In this document: piece after piece, positions 21,553 through 31,582 of the stretch
How the letters are laid out: every line of letters starts with the position of its first letter
How positions within the stretch are numbered: position 1 is the first letter of the stretch
DNA from: Bacteroidia bacterium
Lineage (GTDB): Bacteria > Bacteroidota > Bacteroidia > Bacteroidales > Azobacteroidaceae
Length of the DNA: 64,000 nt
Direction: 5' to 3'
NCBI GenBank assembly: GCA_025996865.1
Contig: BNTV01000006.1
Coordinates: forward strand, 1 to 64,000
The notes under the pieces: generated by a model
Database searches by the model: none
What the model saw: only the letters and a program-made list of their open reading frames with translations
What the model was told of the DNA's origin: nothing
Program-made: the position numbers and the translations under genes

Positions 21553-24222
21553 ATGAAAGACTATTTTATAGGAGTTGATATTGGAGGTTCTCATATTTCT
21601 TGCGCCTTGATTGATTCAAGCAACGGGGAAATTTATAGTCATAAAATTCAAGAGGCGCCTGTTGATTCGGGAGGCGCTGCCGATTCCATCCTGCAATCCT
21701 GGCAAACTACCATTCAAAAAACATTGAACGAACCGGTTGCAATTAGCGGAATTGGATTTGCCATTCCGGGCCCTTTTGATTATTCACGCGGTATCTGCCA
21801 AATAGAAGGCGTATGCAAATACGATGCTTTATATGGAATCAACATTCGGGAAGAAATTCGCAAAATATTTCCGGACCGAAATAAACCGGTTGCTTTTATC
21901 AACGATGCTTCCGGGTTTGCTTTGGGCGAATTTTATGCAGGCGCAGCGCGTAAAAGCCGGCGGACAGTCGTGATTACCTTGGGAACCGGTTTCGGCAGCA
22001 CGTTTCTGGTGGACGGAACAGTTCAAACAGAAGAAAGCGTGGGAATACCGCCCAATGGTTATCTTTACAATATTCCTTACAAAGAAACTATCGGCGATGA
22101 TTATTTTTCCACACGATGGTTTGTTCGCCGTTGGAAAGAATTGACGGGCGAAGACGGAAAGAATGTAAAAACAATTGCCCAAAAAGCCCTTGTCGGAAAT
22201 CAACAAGCCTTGATTTTGTTTGATGAATTTGCCGGAAATCTGGCGGAATTTATGTTTCCGTGGCTGCAAAATTTTCAAGCAGACACCTTGGTCATTGGCG
22301 GAAACATTGCCAAAGCATCCGATTTGTTTATGCAAACACTGAGCGAAAAACTAAATCAACAAGGATTAACGGATATTAGAATCAAAACCGGTGAACTATG
22401 GGATAAGGCACCGTTAATCGGAGCAGCGATGTATGCAAAATCCGTTCTGAACGAAACTTTGCCAAATCTTTGGCGAAAAACAGAACAATTTTTGGCTCCT
22501 CCGAAAGCAACATCAAGCCTTGCCGGACAATATGATATTTATCCCGCTTTTCCTTTGGGAACCAGTAAAATACAAGAAGGAATCGCAAATTTGTCCCAAT
22601 GGATAGTCGAACAAAAAACCGTAGTGATTGATGGATATGTCGGCGTTTTTTGGGATCATTTCGTGGAACAAATCGGGGCGGAACTGAACCGTCAAGGAAA
22701 ACAGGTCCGTTGGCTTCACGTGGAAACGGCTTTGCGTTCACCCGAAGAAATAGACGAAATGATACGCCCTTTTATGAAGGAAGCGGATTCTATTTTTGGA
22801 AAAATCACCGACAAGCAATTGCCGGATTGGTTCGATCCGGATAAATTAAAAAGATTGCAACCCGACCCGAATGTTGATATTACCGTATTGGCAGGTTGTG
22901 GCGCCGCTTTAGCCGGATGGAATGCTCCATTAGTCTATGTAGATCTGCCGAAAAATGAATTGCAATTCCGGATGCGGGCGGGAGCGGCATACAATCTGGG
23001 CGCCGATAAACCGGAAGACGGACGAATCATGTACAAGCGTTCGTTCTTTGTGGATTGGCCCGTATTAAACAAACATAAAGCGGAACTTTTGCCTTACATG
23101 GATTGGATTGTTGACGGACAACGCGTCGAAAACTATTTGTGTATGCAAGGAAAAGATTTACGAGCAGGCTTGGCGGCTATGAGCCGAAATTTCATTCGGG
23201 TGCGACCCTGGTTTGAACCGGGTACATGGGGTGGTACGTGGATGAAAAACCGGATAGACGGTTTGAATAAAGAAGTCGATAACTTGGCATGGTCGTTTGA
23301 GTTGATGGTATTGGAAAACGGCTTGATGTTTGAAAGCGATCATTACCGTTTGGAAGTTTCTTTTGATTTCCTGATGTATAACAACTACAAAGAAGTTTTG
23401 GGCGATTGTGCCGACCGATTCAAGCATGATTTTCCGATCCGCTTCGATTTTTTGGATACGTTCGACGGAGGCAATCTTTCGGTGCAATGCCATCCCCGAC
23501 CTGAATACATCCAATCGGAATTTGGAATGCCGTTTACGCAGGACGAAACCTATTATATTTTGGATTGTCAGAATAGTCCGACCGTTTACTTGGGATTTCA
23601 GGATGGGATTGACAAGGAAGAATTTCACCAAGCACTCCTTTGGAGTGAGAAAAATGCCTCTCCCATTGACATTGAAAAATATGTACAAAAATTTCCGGCG
23701 AAAAAACATGATTTATTTCTGATTCCAAACGGCACGATTCATGCTTCGGGTAAAGACAATTTGGTGTTGGAAATAAGCAGCGCCCCCTATATTTTCACTT
23801 TCAAGATGTACGATTGGGTGCGTTTGGATTTGGACGGACGTCCCCGCCCCATCAACATTGAGCATGGAATGAAAAATGTGTATTTTGAGCGTCAAGGGAA
23901 AAAAGTGGAAGACGAGCACATCAGCAAACCCTGCATCCTGAAACAAGGCGATTACACTTTGGAGCATCTTCCAACGCATCCCGAACACTTTTACGATGTT
24001 TATCGCTATTCGTTCGACGATAAAATAAATATCGAAACCAATAACAAATGTCATGTTTGGATGTTGGTGGAAGGAAGTTCGGTAACGGTGGAAACCGCGC
24101 AAGGGATGAAGCAGCGTTTCAATTATGCGGAAACGTTTGTGATTCCGGCGGCGGCAGGGTCTTATACAATTAAGAATGAAGGAAAGGGAAAAGTCCTGAT
24201 GGTAAAAGCTTTTGTAAAATAA
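21553..24222 (+). CDS. ROK sugar kinase fused to class I mannose-6-phosphate isomerase
   Basis: 889 residues. Residues 1-300 are a ROK kinase: GVDIGGSHIS at the N-terminus, GIGFAIPGP, and the ATP site ITLGTGFG. The zinc motif of most ROK kinases (CxCGxxGCxE) is missing. Residues 330-889 form a Bacteroidota-type class I mannose-6-phosphate isomerase: an N-terminal VVIDGYVGVFWDHF region, WFEPGTWGGTW, zinc-site elements QCHPRPEY and IPNGTIHASG, and a cupin-like end. Together they would turn mannose into fructose-6-phosphate. I start at the ATG at 21553 (MKDYFIGVDIGG); an upstream ATG at 21514 lies in a leader hairpin. Twelve bases before the DUF5054 gene. Confidence 0.9.
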   Translation: MKDYFIGVDIGGSHISCALIDSSNGEIYSHKIQEAPVDSGGAADSILQSWQTTIQKTLNEPVAISGIGFAIPGPFDYSRGICQIEGVCKYDALYGINIREEIRKIFPDRNKPVAFINDASGFALGEFYAGAARKSRRTVVITLGTGFGSTFLVDGTVQTEESVGIPPNGYLYNIPYKETIGDDYFSTRWFVRRWKELTGEDGKNVKTIAQKALVGNQQALILFDEFAGNLAEFMFPWLQNFQADTLVIGGNIAKASDLFMQTLSEKLNQQGLTDIRIKTGELWDKAPLIGAAMYAKSVLNETLPNLWRKTEQFLAPPKATSSLAGQYDIYPAFPLGTSKIQEGIANLSQWIVEQKTVVIDGYVGVFWDHFVEQIGAELNRQGKQVRWLHVETALRSPEEIDEMIRPFMKEADSIFGKITDKQLPDWFDPDKLKRLQPDPNVDITVLAGCGAALAGWNAPLVYVDLPKNELQFRMRAGAAYNLGADKPEDGRIMYKRSFFVDWPVLNKHKAELLPYMDWIVDGQRVENYLCMQGKDLRAGLAAMSRNFIRVRPWFEPGTWGGTWMKNRIDGLNKEVDNLAWSFELMVLENGLMFESDHYRLEVSFDFLMYNNYKEVLGDCADRFKHDFPIRFDFLDTFDGGNLSVQCHPRPEYIQSEFGMPFTQDETYYILDCQNSPTVYLGFQDGIDKEEFHQALLWSEKNASPIDIEKYVQKFPAKKHDLFLIPNGTIHASGKDNLVLEISSAPYIFTFKMYDWVRLDLDGRPRPINIEHGMKNVYFERQGKKVEDEHISKPCILKQGDYTLEHLPTHPEHFYDVYRYSFDDKINIETNNKCHVWMLVEGSSVTVETAQGMKQRFNYAETFVIPAAAGSYTIKNEGKGKVLMVKAFVK

Positions 24223-24233
24223 TTAATAGGAGT

Positions 24234-26225
24234 ATGAACAGAAAAATAGTATGTATGGTGCTTGGACTGATGGTTGGCACAATGTGTTTCGGGCAACCGA
24301 ATACGGAAGTAACAAAAGTGCACGTCATCTTCAAAACGCACCTTGACATCGGTTTTACCGATTTGGCAACGAAAGTAGAGCAGCGGTATATTGACGAATT
24401 TATTCCCAAAGCCCTTGCCGTTAATGATGAACTGAAGGCGGAAGGGAGTGCGGACAGGTATGTATGGACAACCGGTTCGTGGCTGATAGATGCCTACCTC
24501 AAGCAGGCTTCGCCCGATGCAGTGAAAAAGTTTGAACAGGCCTTAAAACAAGGTGATATTGCTTGGAACAGTATGCCTTATACCATTGAATCGGAGGCAG
24601 CAAACCTCCCTATTTTTGAAGGGATGTTGAAATTGTCGCAACGTTTTGACAAACAATTCGGCAAAAAGACGATTGCCGCAAAAATGACCGATGTGCCGGG
24701 GCATACGCGCAGTATTGTCACTCCCCTTTACGATGCAGGCATTCGTTTATTACATATCGGCTTGAATTACTGTGCGCCCATACCCTCCGTACCGACCTTT
24801 TGCAAGTGGCGGAATACGGACGGGAAAGAAATCGTGTTGATGTACCAGAATTCTTATGGTGGAACATCCATTCTGCCCGATGGGAAAACGGTTGTTGCCA
24901 TCAATTTTACCCATGACAATCATGGACCTCATACGCTGAAACAAGTAAAATCGATTTACAGTAAACTGCGCGCACAGTATCCCAATGCACGAGTATTTGG
25001 TTCCACGCTCAGTGCTGTGGCAGAAGATTTGAGTACCATGACCGCTCAAATGCCGGTACTTACTTCCGAGATAGGCGACAGTTGGATTTACGGTTATGGA
25101 AGTTCTCCGGTAATGATGGCGCGTTTCCGTGCCCTGTCACGGCTTTATGCGGAGTGGCTGCAAACAGGTAAATCAAACAAGGACAGCGACATCGCCATTG
25201 ATTATGCCGTTAAATTAGGTATGGTTGCCGAACATACATGGGGACTGAATGTATGGCCCAATCTGCACAACTGGGACAAGTATGATGTGGACATATTCAA
25301 TGCTTCACGTAATATTCCGGAGTTCAGAATAATGGAAAAGTCATGGAAAGAAAAAGCCAATATGATTGATAATGCCATTGCCATTCTGCCGATAAATCTG
25401 CAAAACGAAGCCAAAGCAACCATTGCTAACATCGGTTTCGCTTTGCCCAAGACCATAAAGACACATGATAAAGCAAAAGAAATCAATGAAACCGGCGCCA
25501 TCACCCAAACGCTTGACGGCGTAAGTTTAGTAGCAGGTGAAATTGCCTATCAAGCCTATTCTCAGGATGATTATGAAGCGTTTTTCAAACCGTTTTTGTC
25601 ACTTAACAATGACGGTTCAAGGACAGATATGGGTAAAAAAGGACTTGACAAAACGAGGGCAAAATCGGCAACCATTGTTGCTCATGTTGACAACGTAGCC
25701 GTAGGGAAGTCCGGGAAAGACAGGAAAATAGAATGTGTGCTGTCTTTTGCCGATGATGCGCGTATAGACAAAAGGGTGTTGCCCGAACAGATACATACGC
25801 AATATATTATCTCTAAAAAAGACGGCAGTGTGGAGCTGACCGTATCATTGGTTAATAAACCGGCTGTCCGTTTGCCCGAAGCCTACTGGGTATCGTTCGT
25901 TCCGTCGCAGGTAATTTCTGTTTTTGCCGAAAAGACAGGCGGCAGGGTCGATGTGATGGATGTGATAAAAAGCGGAGGCAACCACCAGATGCACGGTATT
26001 GACAATTATGTCGATATTGTTACCTCAAAAGGTGTCTTTCGTATTACCGCTCTTGATGCACCGTTAGTAGCCATCGGAGAGCGAAAGTCGTTGAATTATT
26101 CCGATGAATTACCCGATTTGAGCAAAGGAATCCATTTCTGTCTGTTCAACAACCTGTGGGGTACCAATTTTACGATGTGGTGGGAAGGTAGCCTCTCGTA
26201 CCGGTTTAAAATAGAAATGATATAA
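24234..26225 (+). CDS. GH38-like glycosidase (DUF5054 type), secreted
   Basis: 663 residues with a signal peptide (1-20, cut after CFGQ). The catalytic domain resembles glycoside hydrolase family 38/57 folds: zinc-binding HLDIGFTD with His36 and Asp38, and a TDVPGHTRS motif near residue 150 where GH38 enzymes have their nucleophile Asp. The combination matches what I know as DUF5054. Alpha-mannosidase activity is likely but not certain. The gene follows the kinase-isomerase gene closely and precedes the remnant of a second isomerase. Confidence 0.78.
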   Translation: MNRKIVCMVLGLMVGTMCFGQPNTEVTKVHVIFKTHLDIGFTDLATKVEQRYIDEFIPKALAVNDELKAEGSADRYVWTTGSWLIDAYLKQASPDAVKKFEQALKQGDIAWNSMPYTIESEAANLPIFEGMLKLSQRFDKQFGKKTIAAKMTDVPGHTRSIVTPLYDAGIRLLHIGLNYCAPIPSVPTFCKWRNTDGKEIVLMYQNSYGGTSILPDGKTVVAINFTHDNHGPHTLKQVKSIYSKLRAQYPNARVFGSTLSAVAEDLSTMTAQMPVLTSEIGDSWIYGYGSSPVMMARFRALSRLYAEWLQTGKSNKDSDIAIDYAVKLGMVAEHTWGLNVWPNLHNWDKYDVDIFNASRNIPEFRIMEKSWKEKANMIDNAIAILPINLQNEAKATIANIGFALPKTIKTHDKAKEINETGAITQTLDGVSLVAGEIAYQAYSQDDYEAFFKPFLSLNNDGSRTDMGKKGLDKTRAKSATIVAHVDNVAVGKSGKDRKIECVLSFADDARIDKRVLPEQIHTQYIISKKDGSVELTVSLVNKPAVRLPEAYWVSFVPSQVISVFAEKTGGRVDVMDVIKSGGNHQMHGIDNYVDIVTSKGVFRITALDAPLVAIGERKSLNYSDELPDLSKGIHFCLFNNLWGTNFTMWWEGSLSYRFKIEMI

Positions 26226-26255
26226 TGAAAAAGAAATAAAAAATTCGATTTCATA

Positions 26256-26355
26256 ATGTATAATAACAATAAGGAAGTTTTGGGCGATTGCGCCTTATAA
26301 AATAATAAACGAAAACGCCGATCCGGTGATGCTGGTGAAGGCATTTGTAAAATGA
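26256..26355 (+). pseudogene. Remnant of a second mannose-6-phosphate isomerase gene
   Basis: An ATG at 26256 opens MYNNNKEVLGDCAL and then stops. The intact isomerase upstream has MYNNYKEVLGDCA at the matching place (about 23373). Farther on, another frame reads NENADPVMLVKAFVK followed by a stop, matching the isomerase end NEGKGKVLMVKAFVK. The about 260 residues that separate these pieces in the intact protein are missing. So a paralogue once lay here and was lost by an internal deletion. Confidence 0.75.
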
Positions 26356-26390
26356 AATTAATCCAATAAATCTGTTAACAATTTAAATGT

Positions 26391-29300
26391 ATGAGAGACA
26401 AACTGTTTTTAATTACTTCTATCATAATGCTTTTATTTATGATGGATATCGGGCGATTAGCCGCCCAAAATGCGCAAGCAAGAGGCAAACTAACCGGAAG
26501 TGTGGTGGATGCCAAAGGCGAAGCGCTGCCCGGAGCGACTATTCGGTATGAAGTCGGCACCCGGGGAGTTGTAAGCGACCTTGACGGTTATTTTGAGATG
26601 GACAATGTTCCCATTGGCACCAAATTAATCGTTACGATGCTGGGAATGCAAGCGGAAAAAATTACTTTTGACGGCAAAAGCGATCTCTTGGTTGTGCTGC
26701 AAGAAAGCGTCAACGAATTGGACGAAGTAACCATTGTCGCTTTCGGCAAACAGAAAAAATCAAGTGTGGTCAGTTCCATTTCGACCATCAAGCCTTCCGA
26801 GCTGAAAATACCCAGCAGCAACCTCACCACAGCCTTGGGAGGAAGAATAGCCGGTATTATTTCCTATCAACGTACAGGCGAGCCGGGACGGGATAACGCG
26901 GAATTTTTTATTCGTGGCGTTACCACTTTCGGCTACAAGAAAGACCCGCTGATTTTGATCGACAATGTCGAACTGTCTTCTAATGATTTGGCGCGTTTGC
27001 AACCCGATGATATTGCCAGCTTTTCTATTATGAAAGATGCAAGCGCCGCGGCATTGTACGGAGCCAGAGGAGCAAACGGCGTAATTCTCGTAACTACCAA
27101 AGAAGGAAAAGAAGGAAAAGCGGTATTTAATGTAAGGGTGGAAAATTCTTTTTCATCCCCAACCAGAAATGTAGATATTGTGGACCCTGTCAACTATATG
27201 CGTTTGAATAACGAAGCAGTACTTACCCGCAATCCATTGGCTCCGCGGCCTTACTCTCCGACGAAAATCAGTTCAACCGAGAAAAATCTTGACCCATACA
27301 TTTATCCCGCGAATAACTGGTATGATGAGTTGTTTAAAAGTTATGCCGATAACTATCGTGTAAATGCGAACCTAAGCGGAGGAGGACAAATCGCAAAATA
27401 TTATATAGCAGCCACTTACAACAGAGACAACGGGGTAATTAAAGTTGACCCCAGAAACAATTTCAACAACAATATCGATTTGCAAAGAATACAGTTGCGT
27501 TCAAATACCAACATCAATGTAACCAAAACGACACAAATAGACGTCAGGGTCAACGCTTCTTTTGAGGATTACAACGGTCCGGTACCCGGCGGCGATGTGC
27601 TGTACTATGCAGCCATGTCTGCTAATCCGGTGCGATTCCCCAAGTATTATCAACCCAACGAAGAACTTGCATTTTTGTCGCATCCGCTTTTCGGAAATGA
27701 CGCATCGGGTGATTATCTGAATCCATACGCCGAAACAGTAAGAGGATACAAAGAATATTCCCAGAGCAATATTGTCGCCCAATTGGAATTTAAGCAAAAG
27801 TTGGATTTCCTGACCGAAGGGCTTTCATTCAGGACAATGGGCAATACCATACGCGATTCTTATTTCGACGTTAGTCGGTTTGTGAATCCCTTCTATTACA
27901 ATTTAACCTATTACGACAGAGAAACCGGCAGATACGGATTGGTCAACCTGAACCCCAACGGAGGAACAGAGAACCTCAATTACAGAGAAGGCGGGAAAAA
28001 TATTTCAACTTCTTTCTACGGGGAAGCAGCCATTGATTATATCCGCACTTTTGCTGAAAAACACGCCGTTTCCGGATTGTTGGTAGGAATCATGAGACAA
28101 AGTTTGAGCGCCAATGCAGGCACTCTCCAGAAATCGTTGGCCCACAGGAATATAGGATTGTCCGGTCGATTCACTTACGCTTATGATAGCCGTTACTTTA
28201 CGGAATTCAGTTTCGGATACAATGGTTCCGAACGATTTGCAGCCAAAGAACGATTCGGCTTTTTCCCTTCCATCGGATTAGGATACCTTGTCTCGAATGA
28301 AGATTTTTGGTCGCCTGAATTGAATAAAGTGGTCAATAAATTGAAATTGAAAGGCACTTACGGAATTGTTGGTAATGATGCCATCGGAGACGACAATGAC
28401 CGGTTTTTCTATCTTTCGGAAGTTAATCTGAACAATGTGGATTATCAACAAGTCAGTTTCGGAAGGGATTTTACTTACCGTCCGGCAGGCATATCCATTT
28501 CCCGTTACGCCAATGAACTGATTACATGGGAAACGTCCCGGAAAATGAATCTGGGTATTGAAATCGGCTTGTTGAATATATTTGATATACAAGCCGACTA
28601 TTTTACCGAATACAGGTCAAATATCCTGATGAATCGCGAGGCTATTCCATCAACAATGGGTTTGCAGGCAGCCTTACGGGCCAATGTGGGCGAAGCATCT
28701 TCACAGGGATTTGAAGTATCCATAGATGCCAATCACTCTTTTACAAAAGATTTATGGGTCAGCGGGCGACTCAATTATACTTATGCTACCAGTCGGTTTG
28801 AAGTATATGAGGAACCTGAATATCCATACTCATGGCGTTCATGGGTTGGATTAGCCATCAATCAGTCCACCGGTCTGATTGCTGAAAGGTTGTTTATTGA
28901 TGATGCCGATATCGCCAACTCGCCCAAACAACTGTATGGCGAATACATGCCGGGCGATATCAAATATATGGACATCAACGATGATGGTCAAATAGATGAC
29001 AATGACATCGTGCCTATCGGATACCCTTCAACGCCGGGCATCATGTACGGATTCGGACTTTCTTCCGGTTATAAGGGATTTGATATTTCTTTCTTTTTCC
29101 AAGGTTCCGGACGTTCTTCGTTTTTTATTGACCCAAAGCGCTCTGCTCCATTCCTGAATTTAGGTTATGAAAATGGTGTTAATGGTGAAAATTTCAACAC
29201 CAACAATGCCATGCTGCAGGCGTGGGCGGACAGTTACTGGTCGGAAGAAAATCGCGATATTTACGCAAAATGGCCGCGTTTAAGCGCAGAAGAAATAACG

Positions 29301-29552
29301 AATAATACGCGTAATAGCACATGGTTCTTGAAAGATGGCGCTTTTGTCCGGCTGAAATCGGTTGAAGTGGGTTATACTTTACCGAAGAGTTTGACACAAA
29401 AGTGGAAAATGAACAACCTTCGTCTCTACTTCAGCGGTATGAACCTGTGGACAATGAGCAAATTCAAGATGTGGGATGTAGAAATGGGGGGAAACGGATT
29501 AGGCTATCCTATTCAGAAAGTATTGAATGTAGGATTAAATATTGGATTTTAA
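26391..29552 (+). CDS. SusC/RagA-family TonB-dependent outer membrane transporter
   Basis: 1053 residues. Signal peptide about 1-25, then a carboxypeptidase-like regulatory domain (about 33-110, GSVVDAKGEALPGATI), a plug domain with FIRGVTTFGYKKDPLILIDN and the KDASAAALYGARGANGVILV motif, and a 22-strand barrel ending in the aromatic C-terminus VGLNIGF. It imports oligosaccharides with energy from TonB, with the SusD-like lipoprotein as lid. It is the first gene of the outer-membrane part of the mannose locus. Confidence 0.96.
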   Translation: MRDKLFLITSIIMLLFMMDIGRLAAQNAQARGKLTGSVVDAKGEALPGATIRYEVGTRGVVSDLDGYFEMDNVPIGTKLIVTMLGMQAEKITFDGKSDLLVVLQESVNELDEVTIVAFGKQKKSSVVSSISTIKPSELKIPSSNLTTALGGRIAGIISYQRTGEPGRDNAEFFIRGVTTFGYKKDPLILIDNVELSSNDLARLQPDDIASFSIMKDASAAALYGARGANGVILVTTKEGKEGKAVFNVRVENSFSSPTRNVDIVDPVNYMRLNNEAVLTRNPLAPRPYSPTKISSTEKNLDPYIYPANNWYDELFKSYADNYRVNANLSGGGQIAKYYIAATYNRDNGVIKVDPRNNFNNNIDLQRIQLRSNTNINVTKTTQIDVRVNASFEDYNGPVPGGDVLYYAAMSANPVRFPKYYQPNEELAFLSHPLFGNDASGDYLNPYAETVRGYKEYSQSNIVAQLEFKQKLDFLTEGLSFRTMGNTIRDSYFDVSRFVNPFYYNLTYYDRETGRYGLVNLNPNGGTENLNYREGGKNISTSFYGEAAIDYIRTFAEKHAVSGLLVGIMRQSLSANAGTLQKSLAHRNIGLSGRFTYAYDSRYFTEFSFGYNGSERFAAKERFGFFPSIGLGYLVSNEDFWSPELNKVVNKLKLKGTYGIVGNDAIGDDNDRFFYLSEVNLNNVDYQQVSFGRDFTYRPAGISISRYANELITWETSRKMNLGIEIGLLNIFDIQADYFTEYRSNILMNREAIPSTMGLQAALRANVGEASSQGFEVSIDANHSFTKDLWVSGRLNYTYATSRFEVYEEPEYPYSWRSWVGLAINQSTGLIAERLFIDDADIANSPKQLYGEYMPGDIKYMDINDDGQIDDNDIVPIGYPSTPGIMYGFGLSSGYKGFDISFFFQGSGRSSFFIDPKRSAPFLNLGYENGVNGENFNTNNAMLQAWADSYWSEENRDIYAKWPRLSAEEITNNTRNSTWFLKDGAFVRLKSVEVGYTLPKSLTQKWKMNNLRLYFSGMNLWTMSKFKMWDVEMGGNGLGYPIQKVLNVGLNIGF

Positions 29553-29580
29553 TTTATTTACAGAAAATAAAAGTTAGATT

Positions 29581-31536
29581 ATGAACAATAGAAAACATAT
29601 AAATCTATTAGCAACAGGAATCATGTTATTTTTTATGGTTTCGTGCGATTCTTATCTGGACATCGTACCCGATAATGTTGCTACAATGGAGATGGCATTC
29701 ACCACGCGGGTAAACGCTGAGAAATTTATGGCAACATGCTATTCGTATGTCCCGCAACATGCCAATTTGTATCAGAATCCTGGATTAGCCGCCGGAGATG
29801 AATCGTGGAACTGCGCCGAAAGGTCGTACTACTATTCAAATTCAACAAGCTTTGCCATCGCTAAAGGAAATCAGAATGCAAATAATCCTTATTTGAATTA
29901 TTGGAGTGGTGGCAATGACGGCAACAACTTATTTGTTGCTATCCGTGACTGCAATATCTTTTTAGATAATATTGACAACGTTCGGGATATTACTGCATCG
30001 GAAAAAAGCAGGTGGATAGCTGAGGTAAAAACGCTCAAAGCTTTCTTTCACTATTTTCTAATGCAATTGTACGGACCAATCCCCATAATAAAGGAAAATA
30101 TAGATGTAGCAGCCGGTCCTGACGAAGTAAAAGTGGTTCGCTATCCGGTGGACGAAGTGGTTAAATACATTGTAAGTCTGATTGATGAAGCCATCGGCGA
30201 CGAATATATGGAAGGCTTCGGATTACCTATGAACATTCGTGCACAAAACACCGAACTGGGGCGTTTGACACGACCGGCCGCCTTAGCGCTGAAAGCCAAA
30301 GTATTGGTTCTTGCCGCAAGTCCCTTGTTCAACGGCAATCCTGATTTCCCCAATTATAAAAATGCCGAAGGAATCCCATTAATCAATCCGACCTTTGACC
30401 CGGAAAAATGGGTCATTGCCCGCGATGCATGCAAAAAAGCAATAGATGTTGCCCACGAAGCCGGACATGCATTGTATGTATTTAACGAAACGCTGATGAA
30501 TCAAGTTTCAGATACTACTTTGTTGGAACTGACCCTGAGAAATACCATTACTTCAAGAGACAACAAGGAATTGCTGTGGGGTTTGGGAAACAACTACACG
30601 GAAACCTTGCAAGGAGTCGTAAATGCTCCCCTCACAGCCTACCAGCAGGGGCAACAGATTCCCTGGACTAAATCCATGCAAAATCCTACATTAGATGTTG
30701 CCGAACAGTTTTACAGCAACAACGGCGTTCCCATTGATGAGGATATAATGTATGATTATGATGAACGGTATGAAGTAGGTGTGGCGCCTGAAGGTCATGA
30801 ATACTATATTGAAAAGGATTTCAGAACGGCAAAACTTCATTTCAACCGCGAACCCCGTTTTTATGCTGGTTTAGGATTTGACGGCGGAAAATGGTTTACA
30901 TTGGAAGCGAGCAGTGATAAAAACAGTTTTGTTGTACACAACAAAGCAGGGGAGGTAGCAGGCAGGGCGCTTGATAATTTTAGTATTACCGGATATTTTC
31001 AAAAAAAATTAGTCAATTATAAGTTGATTATGACATCTTCAACGCATACCGGTTCTACAATTACCTATTCGTTCCCGATTATCCGGCTGGCAGACCTGTA
31101 TCTGATGTATGCCGAAGCATTAAACGAATGTAAGGAAAATCCGGATGCCGAAGTGTATCAATACATCCAACTTGTCAGGGACAAAGCCGGTTTGGACAAG
31201 GAAACGGGAGGATTGGTCGAAACATGGCAAACTTATTCGAGAAATCCGGATAAACCGACCGGAAAAGCAGGCATGAGGGAGATTATCCGCAGAGAAAGAT
31301 TGATAGAGTTGGCGCTCGAAGGTCAGCGATTCTACGATTTGAGACGTTGGCGTCTTTCAATGGACTATCTGAATCGTCCGATAAGAGGTTGGAATGTATC
31401 CGAATCAAACGAGGCGGGTTATTATCAGGTAAAATACGTTTATTTTCGTAAATTTTTACCAAAAGATTATTTCTGGCCTATCAAAACGATGGATTTGTAT
31501 GTTAACAATAAATTAATACAAAGTCCGGGATGGTAA
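29581..31536 (+). CDS. SusD/RagB-family glycan-binding lipoprotein
   Basis: 651 residues. Lipoprotein signal with lipobox cysteine in FMVSCDSYLD (about residue 22). The TPR-rich SusD fold is shown by RWIAEVKTLKAFFHYFLMQLYG, the SPLFNG region, and near the C-terminus REIIRRERLIELALEGQRFYDLRRW. It binds glycan at the cell surface and forms the lid of the SusC transporter encoded 28 bases upstream. Confidence 0.95.
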   Translation: MNNRKHINLLATGIMLFFMVSCDSYLDIVPDNVATMEMAFTTRVNAEKFMATCYSYVPQHANLYQNPGLAAGDESWNCAERSYYYSNSTSFAIAKGNQNANNPYLNYWSGGNDGNNLFVAIRDCNIFLDNIDNVRDITASEKSRWIAEVKTLKAFFHYFLMQLYGPIPIIKENIDVAAGPDEVKVVRYPVDEVVKYIVSLIDEAIGDEYMEGFGLPMNIRAQNTELGRLTRPAALALKAKVLVLAASPLFNGNPDFPNYKNAEGIPLINPTFDPEKWVIARDACKKAIDVAHEAGHALYVFNETLMNQVSDTTLLELTLRNTITSRDNKELLWGLGNNYTETLQGVVNAPLTAYQQGQQIPWTKSMQNPTLDVAEQFYSNNGVPIDEDIMYDYDERYEVGVAPEGHEYYIEKDFRTAKLHFNREPRFYAGLGFDGGKWFTLEASSDKNSFVVHNKAGEVAGRALDNFSITGYFQKKLVNYKLIMTSSTHTGSTITYSFPIIRLADLYLMYAEALNECKENPDAEVYQYIQLVRDKAGLDKETGGLVETWQTYSRNPDKPTGKAGMREIIRRERLIELALEGQRFYDLRRWRLSMDYLNRPIRGWNVSESNEAGYYQVKYVYFRKFLPKDYFWPIKTMDLYVNNKLIQSPGW

Positions 31537-31547
31537 CCTTTGGGAAT

Positions 31548-31574
31548 TAAAAACTAAAAACTAAAAACTAAAAG
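31548..31574 (+). repeat. Short tandem repeat in the SusD-lipoprotein gap
   Basis: Three copies of TAAAAAC followed by a partial TAAAAG. Such AT-rich heptamers upstream of a start may affect translation or spacing. Nothing more is visible in this 46-base gap. Confidence 0.5.
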
Positions 31575-31582
31575 TTAAAAAT

